A stretch of DNA of 64,000 bases from Ruminiclostridium cellobioparum subsp. termitidis CT1112 (lineage in GTDB: Bacteria; Bacillota; Clostridia; Acetivibrionales; DSM-1351), in NCBI RefSeq assembly GCF_000350485.1, contig NZ_AORV01000027.1, forward strand, positions 1 through 64,000, read 5' to 3'. The notes under the pieces were generated by a model. The model saw only the letters and a program-made list of their open reading frames with translations, was not told where the DNA came from and did not search any database. Made by a program: the position numbers and the translations under genes. Shown piece after piece: positions 1-8,598 of this stretch (its first letter is position 1; each line of letters begins with the position of its first letter).

Positions 1-848
1 TTTTGCAGATAATATACCTGCCCTCTCAGGTATTTAAATTCCGGTACATCCTGCCAGATTTTATCAGCATCTTCTATAACCGAAATGGCTTCTTTATACC
101 TGGCCAATTCAATTAAACAAATAATAATTTGAACAACCGCAAATGATGCCCAACTGGAATTCTTGTCTGAAGCATATGATTTCTGGTATGATTCCAAAGC
201 TTTTTTCATATCTTTTGCAGAAAAAAACTCATTCCCCAAATTAAATTGGTCATAACTTGAGTTGCCGGATTTTTGTGTCTGTTTTTCTAACAAACGGGTA
301 TTTCTGGACCTTTTATCTTTACTTTTGGCAACTTCAGCTAAATAACCTGTATGATATATATTCAACGCACACATTACAGTTTTTAAATGTCCATTGACCC
401 TTACTAAAGCTTCATGTATTGCACGTTCATACCTTATCTCCCTACTATTTTTATATATACGTAAATTTTTATTCTGAACCATCTGATCACCGGTACCGGT
501 AAAATTATATATTGTTACACCAAGCGCATCCATATCGTTATCATACTGCTTTATTTCCCTTTTAACAGCTTCAAGGTTTGTTTTATCAACATATTCATCT
601 GCATCCAGTACCAATATCCACTTACCCTTAGCCTTTGACTGCACAAAGTTTCTTGCATCTGAAAAACTATCGGTCCATTCAAAATTATATATACGATCTG
701 TGTATTCTGATGCTATTTTTATGGTATTATCTATCGAACCGGTGTCGGCAATTACTATTTCATCAACAATATCTTTAACTGAATCCAAACATCTTCTGAG
801 TACTTTCTCTTCATTTTTTACTATCATGCATAAAGACAAATATACCAT
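1..848 (-). CDS. Family 2 glycosyltransferase with TPR tail (partial, C-terminus beyond window)
   Basis: My translation of the minus strand starts MVYLSLCMIVKNEEKVL at an ATG preceded by AGAGG and stays open to the window edge (about 282 residues visible). Seen: the GT2 nucleotide-binding start (MIVKNEE), an ADTGSIDNT motif and a DxD-like metal site in VLDADEY near residue 85. A repeat-rich part follows (YDQFNLGNEFFSAKDMKKALESYQKS) that looks like tetratricopeptide repeats. This architecture is known for SunS-like and flagellin-modifying transferases. It sits directly downstream of flagellin, so O-glycosylation of flagellin is the likely role (inference). Its ribosome binding site begins immediately after the flagellin terminator, leaving no room for its own promoter, so expression probably depends on read-through. 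The end of the protein lies outside the window. Confidence 0.8.
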   Translation of the reverse strand, partial: MVYLSLCMIVKNEEKVLRRCLDSVKDIVDEIVIADTGSIDNTIKIASEYTDRIYNFEWTDSFSDARNFVQSKAKGKWILVLDADEYVDKTNLEAVKREIKQYDNDMDALGVTIYNFTGTGDQMVQNKNLRIYKNSREIRYERAIHEALVRVNGHLKTVMCALNIYHTGYLAEVAKSKDKRSRNTRLLEKQTQKSGNSSYDQFNLGNEFFSAKDMKKALESYQKSYASDKNSSWASFAVVQIIICLIELARYKEAISVIEDADKIWQDVPEFKYLRGQVYYLQ

Positions 849-870
849 ATCATCCATCCTCTTTTTATTA

Positions 871-916
871 AAAAAATATCATGCCAGCTTTACTGCCGAC
901 ATGATATTTTTTATTA
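871..916 (-). terminator. Intrinsic terminator behind flagellin
   Basis: The arms AAATATCATG and CATGATATTT enclose a 16-nt loop and are followed, on the minus strand, by a run of seven T. It lies 22 nt after the flagellin stop codon and just before the glycosyltransferase start, so it probably limits that gene to read-through transcription. Confidence 0.8.
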
Positions 917-937
917 TGTGTTCTTTTTTACCAATTA

Positions 938-1756
938 TTATCTGAGTAACTGCAGAACACCCTGCGGCAGTTGGTTAGCCTGGGCCAACATAGCCTGTGA
1001 AGCCTGAGTAAGGATATTGTTCTTAGTGAACTCCATCATTTCCTTTGCCATGTCAACGTCACGTATACGTGATTCAGATGCTGACAGGTTTTCTGATGCA
1101 GTACTCAGGTTGTTGATGGTGTGTTCAAGACGGTTCTGCAAAGCACCAAGATTTGCTCTCTGAGTAGAAACTGTATCCAAAGCTTTATCAATATTTGATA
1201 TAGCTGTACTACATGTTCCGTTGTCTGTTAATTGTACACCATCAACAGTAAGTGAATTTGAATTCATGTTCTTGATATTGAAGGTAATTGTCTGTCCATC
1301 ATTGGCACCAACCTGTAAAGTTATTACAGACGTAGCGAAATCACCATTAAGCAGAGTTTTTGTATTGAATTGGGTAGTGTCAGCTATACGGTTGATTTCA
1401 GATTGCAACTGAGTTATTTCGGTCTGCAGCTGGGTGCGGTCAGTTTCTGTATTTGTATCATTACCAGCCTGTACAGCAAGTTCTCTCATTCTTTGAAGAA
1501 TTGAGTGTGTCTCATTAAGAGCACCTTCTGCAGTCTGTATTAATGATATACCATCCTGTGAATTTCTAGTAGCCTGATCCAAACCTCTGATCTGACCCCT
1601 CATTTTTTCACTGATAGCCAAACCTGCTGCATCATCACCAGCACGGTTGATACGGAGACCTGAAGATAATTTTTCTACTGACTTAGCTGAAGCACCAGTA
1701 TTAGCTGTCAACTGACGGTGAGTATTCATAGCTGTAACGTTGTGATTAATTCTCAT
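938..1756 (-). CDS. hag: Flagellin
   Basis: Flagellar filament subunit, exported through the flagellar type III apparatus. The 272-residue protein has the conserved N-terminal helix region ([16 protein letters not shown], then [24 protein letters not shown]) and the C-terminal region ([44 protein letters not shown]) that form domains D0/D1. Only about 50 residues lie between them, so the surface D2/D3 domains are essentially absent. That length matches the short Bacillus Hag. The ATG has a strong AAGGAGGA site. Regulation is visible in the sequence: a sigma-D promoter about 230 nt upstream, two CsrA-like sites in the leader, and csrA/fliW as the next genes upstream. Confidence 0.97.
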   Translation of the reverse strand: MRINHNVTAMNTHRQLTANTGASAKSVEKLSSGLRINRAGDDAAGLAISEKMRGQIRGLDQATRNSQDGISLIQTAEGALNETHSILQRMRELAVQAGNDTNTETDRTQLQTEITQLQSEINRIADTTQFNTKTLLNGDFATSVITLQVGANDGQTITFNIKNMNSNSLTVDGVQLTDNGTCSTAISNIDKALDTVSTQRANLGALQNRLEHTINNLSTASENLSASESRIRDVDMAKEMMEFTKNNILTQASQAMLAQANQLPQGVLQLLR

Positions 1757-1762
1757 AATAAA

Positions 1763-1810
1763 AATCCTCCTTGAATTTTAAATAGTTAGTGTGAACTTCC
1801 TTTTTCACAC
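1763..1810 (-). promoter_or_regulatory. Two CsrA-type binding sites in the flagellin leader
   Basis: On the transcript, arms GTGTGAA and TTCACAC (1789-1810) form a 7-bp hairpin whose 8-nt loop shows AAAGGAAG, a GGA in a loop as CsrA prefers. The second site is the flagellin Shine-Dalgarno itself, TTCAAGGAGGATT (1763-1775), matching the CsrA consensus core CARGGANG. In Bacillus subtilis CsrA represses hag translation through a similar pair, and FliW relieves it. Here csrA and fliW are the neighbouring genes. Function is inferred from the motif and context. Confidence 0.7.
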
Positions 1811-1980
1811 TATAATTAAATTGATAATTTATATAATAAGCATGACCTTCCCGGGAACGCCAACGCCTATAATACCTACTTAAAACAAATTATCTTGTTT
1901 TCTCCGATATCAAATCAGAGAAATATACTGTTAATTTGTCACTCCATAGCTTAAAGATTTATATCTTAATTCGTTTCTCT
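1811..1980 (-). other. Rest of the long flagellin 5' leader
   Basis: About 170 nt between the predicted sigma-D start site and the CsrA hairpin. It contains one clear stem (TCTCTGAT, loop TTGAT, ATCGGAGA; 1901-1921, one G-T pair) and otherwise AT-rich sequence. No reading frame of note was seen. Confidence 0.45.
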
Positions 1981-1986
1981 ATTATA

Positions 1987-2013
1987 TTATCGGAAGAAAT
2001 TTCTAAGACTTTA
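1987..2013 (-). promoter_or_regulatory. Sigma-D (sigma-28) promoter of flagellin
   Basis: TAAA at 2010-2013, a 15-nt spacer and TCCGATAA at 1987-1994 match the consensus TAAA-N15-GCCGATAA at all but one base. The expected start site is near 1980. Confidence 0.85.
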
Positions 2014-2124
2014 GAGTTTTTTTAAAATATTTTATTGAAATATGTAAATATTTCTGACTAGATATTTAACTCTAAAAACAATACTATGAAGTATTATAAA
2101 TATACTTTTGGTTTATTCAATCAA

Positions 2125-2349
2125 TTAGTCCTTATTTTTAATAATTTCATCCAGCTTCACAATACCGCCGCTGGCAGCCTTTTTGTTTTCATCCTGAATC
2201 TCCAGAAATATCTCCGTGCGGTATATCGAAACATTTTTGGGGGCTTTAATACCGATTCTTACCTGATCTCCCTGTATTTCAATAATTGTAAGTTCTATAT
2301 TTTCACCAATGACTATTCCTTGGTCCTTTTTACGGGAAAGTACCAGCAT
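2125..2349 (-). CDS. csrA: Carbon storage regulator CsrA (RNA-binding translational repressor)
   Basis: A 74-residue homodimeric RNA-binding protein that binds GGA motifs in leaders and blocks ribosome access. It starts MLVLSRKKDQGIVIGENIELTIIEIQGDQVRIGIKAPKNV, the canonical CsrA core with the strand-1 residues LVLSR and the later IYRTEIFLEIQ. Its AGGAGGTG ribosome site overlaps the fliW stop codon, so the two are translationally coupled. In Bacillus the target is hag mRNA and the antagonist is FliW; the same three genes stand together here. It is the last gene of the sigma-D operon and directly precedes the flagellin transcription unit. Confidence 0.96.
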   Translation of the reverse strand: MLVLSRKKDQGIVIGENIELTIIEIQGDQVRIGIKAPKNVSIYRTEIFLEIQDENKKAASGGIVKLDEIIKNKD

Positions 2350-2351
2350 CG

Positions 2352-2798
2352 CTACACCTCCTGCTTCTTGAGTTCATCAAGTATGAAATGCCTTACTGTG
2401 TATTTATCTGTCTCAAGAACTACCTGAGCTGCTTTATTATTTTTTTTGTTAACAATTATTGGCGCTTTCAGATTCATACTGATTTTTTTCATATCCTCAG
2501 GTACCACAACTATTGAAAAAATATTTACCTCGGACACATCCTTGATTCCCAGTGAATCAACGTACTCATTCTTTAGTTCAAAATCATAGTCCTTTTTTAT
2601 TTTAAAGGGATCAACCAACGCAAATGCCAGATCAGGCTTATTAACTGCCTGAATCCACTTGAACGGCGATTCGGGATCCTCACTGTTTATTATGCCATAT
2701 GTCTTTATATCTTCAAACCCGATTATTCCTTCTTCAAATCGAATAATATCAGATTCCTTTATTTCGATTTTACCAAAATGAATTGTCTCTAAAATCAT
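2352..2798 (-). CDS. fliW: Flagellar assembly factor FliW (CsrA antagonist)
   Basis: A 148-residue protein typical of FliW in length and sequence (FGKIEIKESDIIRFEEGIIGFEDIKTYGIIN near the start; FSIVVVPEDMKKISMNLKAPIIVN in the C-terminal half). FliW binds CsrA and also free flagellin, which links flagellin export to hag translation. A TGGAGGAA site precedes the ATG. The stop codon lies within the csrA ribosome binding region, two nt before csrA. Confidence 0.95.
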   Translation of the reverse strand: MILETIHFGKIEIKESDIIRFEEGIIGFEDIKTYGIINSEDPESPFKWIQAVNKPDLAFALVDPFKIKKDYDFELKNEYVDSLGIKDVSEVNIFSIVVVPEDMKKISMNLKAPIIVNKKNNKAAQVVLETDKYTVRHFILDELKKQEV

Positions 2799-2945
2799 GT
2801 CTATTCCTCCAAATACTTAATTCTAGAAAATCTATTAATTATCCCTTATATAATCCAGTATATCATAATATTTTTCTAATTTAAAAAAATTTAAGAAATA
2901 TAATAACCAAATTAACTTATATAAAAATCATACGTAATAATAATC

Positions 2946-3527
2946 TTATATGTACGTGTCAACACTATTCCCTGTATATTTTATGTCGATTGAGCCATAT
3001 GACTGAACCCTGATATTCAGGTTCCACGGGATATAATCAAAATCCAACTCCCATGGAGTGTAAGTACCTGTTACACCGTTAATTTCACCGATATTATTCC
3101 GGAACTCAGCATCAAACCTTAAGTTGCCACCTTGGACATCTATTTCAGGTCTTGACATGGGAATGGTTCCTATGTCAAACTCATGCATAGTTATTGAATC
3201 CCTCTTTATGATATCCAGCATTATACTCGCTTTATGACCTATTTTAGCCATGGCATCACCATCCTGAGCCTTTTTGGATATATACTCCATAACTTTGCTA
3301 TGGGCAAGATCAGAGTTCTCTTTTATCAGATCAAAGTTGTTTTTTAAACCTTCCTCTGCAAAACACGGATACTGATTGATGATAACTACAGGTCTTTCAG
3401 AATCAATATTTATCACAGGTGGTTTCTGACTCAGCTCAAGCCTGGCATTTTGTGTTGTCAATTCCAATTTTGCAAGACGGCTCTCGTACTCTAATTTAGC
3501 AGGGGTTGTATAGATTGAAAGTCCCAT
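2946..3527 (-). CDS. yviE: DUF6470 / YviE-like flagellar-region protein
   Basis: About 193 residues, without signal peptide or membrane segment. The sequence (LSIYTTPAKLEYESRLAKLELTTQNARLELSQKPPVINID... VTGTYTPWELDFDYIPWNLNIRVQSYGSIDIKYTG) resembles YviE, which lies between flgL and fliW in Bacillus exactly as here. The molecular role is not established. A GTG three codons upstream is in frame, but it nearly abuts the AAGGA, so the ATG at 3527 is preferred. A gap of about 147 nt separates it from fliW; I saw no terminator there. Confidence 0.8.
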   Translation of the reverse strand: MGLSIYTTPAKLEYESRLAKLELTTQNARLELSQKPPVINIDSERPVVIINQYPCFAEEGLKNNFDLIKENSDLAHSKVMEYISKKAQDGDAMAKIGHKASIMLDIIKRDSITMHEFDIGTIPMSRPEIDVQGGNLRFDAEFRNNIGEINGVTGTYTPWELDFDYIPWNLNIRVQSYGSIDIKYTGNSVDTYI

Positions 3528-3622
3528 ATTATTCACATCCTTGTATAATTTAAGACAGGCTGTGCATTACAACCTGTCTTGTGTCAAAGTTCAATACTCT
3601 AAGACTGCTGATACTTCCAATT

Positions 3623-4555
3623 TTACCTTAGAAAGTCAACCAATGTCTGCTGAATTATTCTTGCACCACCCGCCAAGGAAGCCTGATATACATTTTCTTC
3701 ATTCTTAAGGTTCATTATAGTTTCAGCAACATCAATATCTTCATTTTTGCTCATCAGATCGGTAAAGTTGACAAGATCGATGCTCATTCTGTCAATTGAA
3801 AGGTCAACTCTGTTTTGTCTTGCTCCGACATCAGCCCTGCACCGTAAAACGTTACCTATCTGTGTATCAAATGTCGATAACGAATTGCTTAACTGTTGAA
3901 AATTTCCGGCATCCATATCTGCAATAACAGAATCAAACATCTGTATCATACCTGGTACATCGCCGGTAACCGATGTACCAGCACCATTACTAAAAAGGTC
4001 AGCTCCCACAACGTTAATGTTTATGCTGTCTCCTACCCCAATCTCATAGAACATTCTTTCAGCATTGCTATCAACGTTGATCATATATTGTCCATAATTG
4101 GCTGAAGCTTCATCATCATCTATAAGTTTTTGATCCGTTTTATATCCGGAAAACATATATCTTCCTGCATAAGTTGAGTTCGAAAGGTGAATTATTTGGG
4201 TTCTCAGCTGTTTAAGTTCCAACCCGATCTTTTGTGTTTCCTCAGGAGTATTCGTCCCGTTTGCAGCCTGTTCTGTGAGCTCTCTTGCCTTTTGGAGAAC
4301 ATCTCCTATTTTTCCCAGTGTCACATCTGTGGCATCAAGCCAGGAGCCTGCATCCCCGAGGTTCTTCTGGTACTGTTCAACCTTTGATACATCTGTTCTA
4401 AGCTTCAAGGCCCTTGCAGCAACCACAGGGTCATCCGAGGGCACCTGTATCTTCTTACCTGTATCAAGCTGGTTCTGGTAATTATTCAATCTGGTAAGAT
4501 TATTGCCGAGGTTCCTTGTCATATTGGCAATCATCATATTATTTGTAATTCTCAT
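3623..4555 (-). CDS. flgL: Flagellar hook-filament junction protein 2 (HAP3)
   Basis: FlgL joins the hook-associated FlgK ring to flagellin. The N terminus MRITNNMMIANMTRNLGNNLTRLNNYQNQLDTGKKIQVPSDDPVVAARALKLRTDV and C terminus NEENVYQASLAGGARIIQQTLVDFLR are the flagellin-like D0/D1 regions. Length is about 310 residues, normal for the family. An upstream in-frame ATG (4567) would add MEAA, but GGAGG overlaps those codons, so the ATG at 4555 is the start. It follows flgK1 by about 40 nt in the same operon. Confidence 0.95.
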   Translation of the reverse strand: MRITNNMMIANMTRNLGNNLTRLNNYQNQLDTGKKIQVPSDDPVVAARALKLRTDVSKVEQYQKNLGDAGSWLDATDVTLGKIGDVLQKARELTEQAANGTNTPEETQKIGLELKQLRTQIIHLSNSTYAGRYMFSGYKTDQKLIDDDEASANYGQYMINVDSNAERMFYEIGVGDSININVVGADLFSNGAGTSVTGDVPGMIQMFDSVIADMDAGNFQQLSNSLSTFDTQIGNVLRCRADVGARQNRVDLSIDRMSIDLVNFTDLMSKNEDIDVAETIMNLKNEENVYQASLAGGARIIQQTLVDFLR

Positions 4556-4596
4556 TGCAGCCTCCATATATCTTTGACTTGGTCAATCTTTAGTGT

Positions 4597-6261
4597 TTAG
4601 CCTACTCCCAATCTATTTATAAGCGTGTCGTATACTTCAGACATTGTTGTTATCATCTTTGCAGCGGCATTATATGCCTGCTGGAACCTTACCATATTCG
4701 TCATTTCCTCATTCAGTTCAACTCCGGAAACCGACATCCTTCTGTTATCCACCTGCTGAACAATTGCAAGCTGTCCTTTTGAAAGTCTCTCGGCCTGCTG
4801 GGTGTCAATACCGAGACCCGCTACAAGAGATTTCATAAAGTCCTCAGGTGCTCCTTCTTTAAAAAGACTTTGATTTGACCTTATATCCATAATCTTACCC
4901 AATATATTTGTATTACCATTTTCACCAGGAGTATCGGATGTTGCGATTTTATCGGTATTGTCCATTATATCGCTGCTTACCATAAAGTTTTTGGCTGTAA
5001 TCCGGTTATATCTCTCCACTATCAGGGCATTTTCTGCCGGTGTTGGTACTGCCGGCGGTGTTGGCAATGTCAAGCCATCCACCAACTTGTCACTAGATAT
5101 AGGTCTGTCACCGTCACCAAACATGGTAAAGAATCTAACATTCTGGGATGGAGGGATACCATCCTCCAACTCGGTATCAAGTCCATAACCGTCAACATGT
5201 CCTACGCCGTTGACCCAATTTCCTGCTTCATCCCTGGACAGACCTTCATTGAAGGCCAGGGCAAAGACACGTACAAACTCGTTTAATTTGTTCTGGTAAT
5301 AGGGTATTCCCTTATAAATAGGTGTGGTAGACGAACCGTCCTCAGACGGTGCTCCGTCCTTGCCGTCCCTTACATCCAGCAGTCCCCTGAGTTCTCCTCC
5401 GGTAACCTTCAGTGTATTGCCGTCTTCCCATTTTATCTCATACAAGTTTCCTACATCTTCTGCGTTCAACTTGTCCGTTCTCTGTTCAACCTTCATCTTG
5501 CTTACATTGTAATGATCCACCAGCGGTTTTCCGCTCACTGTTATGAGAAAGTGAATGTCATCCTGTCCGTTAGGAAGTTTACCGTAGGAAACTTCGGTAG
5601 CCTGTATATTTACCAGCTTGGACAGCTGATCTACCAAAAGCGTCCGGGAGTCCCTTAAATCATTTGCCGATTGCCCCTGAACCTCAAAACTGTATATCTG
5701 CTTATTTAGCTGCTGTATCTGGAAAGCCAGTGAATTTACCTGATCAACTGTTATTTTTATCTGATCATTTATATCTTCCTGCATTTTTTCAAAATGGGTT
5801 GCAGTGCTGTTAAAATACTTGGCAAGGGTTACTCCCTTTTCTCTGACCAATGCTCTTACGGCCGAGCTTGATGGATCCTTTGAAAGTTCCTGATATGCAT
5901 TAAAGAAATCATTCGTTATCTTAACAAACCCGCTGTCCGACGGTTCATTAAACGTGCCTTCAAGCTCCGAAAGCTTTTCCAGTTTCTTGCTCCATTCACC
6001 GCTGGCGGTATTTTCACTCCAATACTTGAAATCCAGATATGTATCCCGGACTCTGTTTACCCCTGTTACCTCAGAGCCCGTACCAATCATGCCGGTACCG
6101 TCCATAACCGAAAGCGGCCTGGAGGCAGTCTGTACGTTCTGCTGCCTGGAATATCCGGGAGTTGTGGCATTGGATATGTTATGGCTCACAGTATTCAAAT
6201 TTTTCTGAGCGGTATAAAGACCACTTAATGCAATATTTAGACCGAAAAAGCTCTGTCTCAT
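4597..6261 (-). CDS. flgK: Flagellar hook-associated protein 1 (FlgK), conventional copy
   Basis: The 554-residue protein forms the first junction ring on the hook. Seen: the N-terminal rod/hook motif FFGLNIALSGLYTAQKNLNTVSHNISNATTPGYSRQQ (residues 4-42), the long helical D1 region with LRDSRTLLVDQLSKLVN near 200, an ordinary middle domain, and the C-terminal SGVELNEEMTNMVRFQQAYNAAAKMITTMSEVYDTLINRLG. It is the second of two adjacent flgK genes; the upstream one carries a foreign domain. The size is usual for FlgK, so this is probably the standard junction subunit. Confidence 0.95.
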   Translation of the reverse strand: MRQSFFGLNIALSGLYTAQKNLNTVSHNISNATTPGYSRQQNVQTASRPLSVMDGTGMIGTGSEVTGVNRVRDTYLDFKYWSENTASGEWSKKLEKLSELEGTFNEPSDSGFVKITNDFFNAYQELSKDPSSSAVRALVREKGVTLAKYFNSTATHFEKMQEDINDQIKITVDQVNSLAFQIQQLNKQIYSFEVQGQSANDLRDSRTLLVDQLSKLVNIQATEVSYGKLPNGQDDIHFLITVSGKPLVDHYNVSKMKVEQRTDKLNAEDVGNLYEIKWEDGNTLKVTGGELRGLLDVRDGKDGAPSEDGSSTTPIYKGIPYYQNKLNEFVRVFALAFNEGLSRDEAGNWVNGVGHVDGYGLDTELEDGIPPSQNVRFFTMFGDGDRPISSDKLVDGLTLPTPPAVPTPAENALIVERYNRITAKNFMVSSDIMDNTDKIATSDTPGENGNTNILGKIMDIRSNQSLFKEGAPEDFMKSLVAGLGIDTQQAERLSKGQLAIVQQVDNRRMSVSGVELNEEMTNMVRFQQAYNAAAKMITTMSEVYDTLINRLGVG

Positions 6262-6359
6262 TTTTTCACCTGTTTTCTGTAAAAATACTTATTATTTATA
6301 CTTTAAGGAACAATACAATATAATGATTAATACTCCTCAAATGATTAATGCACTGCTGC

Positions 6360-8492
6360 CTATCTTCCGACCTTGCCCATGGACATTATGACGTTTTCCA
6401 CCATTGAATCTATAATGTTAAGAACTCTTGAAGAAGCGTCATATGCAAACTTGAATTTCATCATATTTGCCATTTCCTCGTCCATGGAAACCCCTGAAAT
6501 CGAACTGCGCTGCTGATCTACCGACTGTACTATGGTTGTCTGGTTCTCAGCAGTTTTCAGGGCTTCAGAACCTCCGTTGCCTATATCAAGTATGACCGCC
6601 CTGTAATATTCGTCAATACTGACAACCCCCGTAACATCCGTCATTATATCCTGGTCTCTGAGGTTGGCAATCAACCTGGCTATGCTGTTTCCGCCCTTTG
6701 CATCCTTGTCGTCGGATGTGACGATATTGTTCAAACCGTTATCACTCAGCAATGCATCACTGAGCTTTATGTTACCCATCTGGATGGGGAAGAGATCGTC
6801 TATAGGTTCAAAAAAGTTGACCCCCGGCTGACCGTCAAGCGTAAATCCCGACTTTTGCAGATAATTTATCTCCTTGCATAGTCCGCTGAGCATTGCGTTA
6901 AGCTTTATTTTCACATCGGATACGATGTTCTTTGAAATTGGGATATTCCCGCTGTTGGCATTAACAGCTCTCCTGGTATCGGCATTGACAAATTCCACTA
7001 CATTATTAAAATTTTCTGCTCCGATATCAAATACGGTTCCGCCTGTACCGGCTGCTATGGTATTCCAGCCCATTTCAGATTTTCCTGATGTGGTGTTTCC
7101 CACGCCGGAACTGAAATAATCCTTGCCGGTCACCACCGATGTCCTCATTCCAATGGCGTTCAGCCTGTTTATATAGTCAGCTGCTTCTGCCGGAGTTCCG
7201 TCATTACCGTCCACACTTTCATTTGTAAGTACAAATGTTGCTTTCGCGGCATCCTCTCTGAAACTGCCGCCGGCATTCAAACCTTCAAGTGTTGAAATCA
7301 ATGCACCGAAACTTGCGTCAGTGTCACCTGCCTCTGAGCATAACGCGTCCAATCCCGCAGTGTCATTTATGAAGGCATCTATATTATCCCTGTCATACAC
7401 CGCACCATTGAAAACAGTTGAACCTGCTCCCATGGACACAAACCGTATATTGAAATCAACACCGGAATTTTTTAAACCTGCAACATATTCGTCAATCGTA
7501 TCTCTCAGCTTTGAAAGATATTCATCAGCACCGGTTCCCGAGCCATAGGATGTATCGATGGCGAAGGTTATATCTACCTTCTCTTTGGGAGTTCCGTTTT
7601 CATAACTTCCTTTTATGCCGGGCACCTCACCTCTGGACTCGAGTAATCCTTTGAGTATTCCGCCCTTTATATTGACTTCGGTATTAGTTCCCTGGAGCAT
7701 GGGATAGAAATATTCTCCATGCTTTGGATTGGCTTCAACGTACAAGTTTGTTGAAGTTCCCTTGGATACCAGGTAATAGCCTCCAAGTGTAACATCCACC
7801 TGTCCGTCCTGCATTTCCAGAACATCTGCGTCACAGAGCTTTGAAAGTCTGTCCAGCAGCACATTTCTCTGGTCTCTGTAATCATTTGCGGCATCCCCGC
7901 CAATTTCTTCCGTTGCTATTTTATAATTAAGCTTTGCCAGTTGACCTGTAATATCATTTACTTCATCAACCCGCACCTTTATTTCCGAGTTCAGATCTGC
8001 CTGCAGTTTGTCAAGCTGTGTTCCTATATGATTGAAATAATAGGTGAGCGCCTGGCCTCTCTGCCTTACCAATGCCCTCGTAGTCAAGCTTTCAGGCGTC
8101 TTGGTAAGCTCCTGCCAGGAATCCCAGAACTGGTTCATAACTTCCTGAAGGCCGTCCCCCATGGGATCATTTAATATGGCCTCCACGTCCTGAAAGGTTT
8201 TGCTTCTGGTTTCCCAGTAACCCAGTGAGGTGTTTTCCTGTCTGTATATATTATCCAGAAACGTATGTCTGATCTGTCTTGTTTCCTGAATATCCGCACC
8301 AAGTCCATATTGAAACATTTTGCCGTTCTTGCCGTAGTCAGTGATATAGTGACTTGTTTCAATCATGGCCTGCTGCCTCGTATATCCGACTGTATCAACA
8401 TTGGAAAGGTTGTGTCCTGTAACTGCAAGACCTCTTTCACTGACATACAATCCTGAACGTGCTATGTCATAACTTGAAAAACCCACTGCCAT
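6360..8492 (-). CDS. flgK: Second FlgK-type hook-associated protein with an inserted von Willebrand A-like domain
   Basis: A 710-residue FlgK paralogue. The N terminus (SSYDIARSGLYVSERGLAVTGHNLSNVDTVGYTRQQ) and C terminus (SGVSMDEEMANMMKFKFAYDASSRVLNIIDSMVENVI) are standard FlgK D0/D1. Residues about 304-505 do not resemble FlgK. They read as a vWA fold: strand plus metal-site-like VDITFAIDTSYGSG, GDTDASFGALISTLEGL, KATFVLTNESVDG, then YINRLNAIGMRTSVVTGKD and WNTIAAGTGGTVFDI. The metal motif is DxSxxS rather than the canonical DxSxS, so ion binding is uncertain. The insertion occupies the FlgK surface domain, so it should project from the hook-filament junction. Adhesion or protein binding there is an inference. 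It lies between flgN and the ordinary flgK. Confidence 0.9.
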   Translation of the reverse strand: MAVGFSSYDIARSGLYVSERGLAVTGHNLSNVDTVGYTRQQAMIETSHYITDYGKNGKMFQYGLGADIQETRQIRHTFLDNIYRQENTSLGYWETRSKTFQDVEAILNDPMGDGLQEVMNQFWDSWQELTKTPESLTTRALVRQRGQALTYYFNHIGTQLDKLQADLNSEIKVRVDEVNDITGQLAKLNYKIATEEIGGDAANDYRDQRNVLLDRLSKLCDADVLEMQDGQVDVTLGGYYLVSKGTSTNLYVEANPKHGEYFYPMLQGTNTEVNIKGGILKGLLESRGEVPGIKGSYENGTPKEKVDITFAIDTSYGSGTGADEYLSKLRDTIDEYVAGLKNSGVDFNIRFVSMGAGSTVFNGAVYDRDNIDAFINDTAGLDALCSEAGDTDASFGALISTLEGLNAGGSFREDAAKATFVLTNESVDGNDGTPAEAADYINRLNAIGMRTSVVTGKDYFSSGVGNTTSGKSEMGWNTIAAGTGGTVFDIGAENFNNVVEFVNADTRRAVNANSGNIPISKNIVSDVKIKLNAMLSGLCKEINYLQKSGFTLDGQPGVNFFEPIDDLFPIQMGNIKLSDALLSDNGLNNIVTSDDKDAKGGNSIARLIANLRDQDIMTDVTGVVSIDEYYRAVILDIGNGGSEALKTAENQTTIVQSVDQQRSSISGVSMDEEMANMMKFKFAYDASSRVLNIIDSMVENVIMSMGKVGR

Positions 8493-8598
8493 GTCTGCTG
8501 GTCCCCCTATTAGAAAGATTGCTTTGAAAATATATCAAAAAATATATTATTAAAATACTTTATATCTTTATGTCTTAAAATCTTATAATATAAGAAAA

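Noticed and set aside
2086-2427. A 113-codon plus-strand frame across csrA
   Set aside because: Antisense to csrA and the fliW end; no ribosome site and no protein character.
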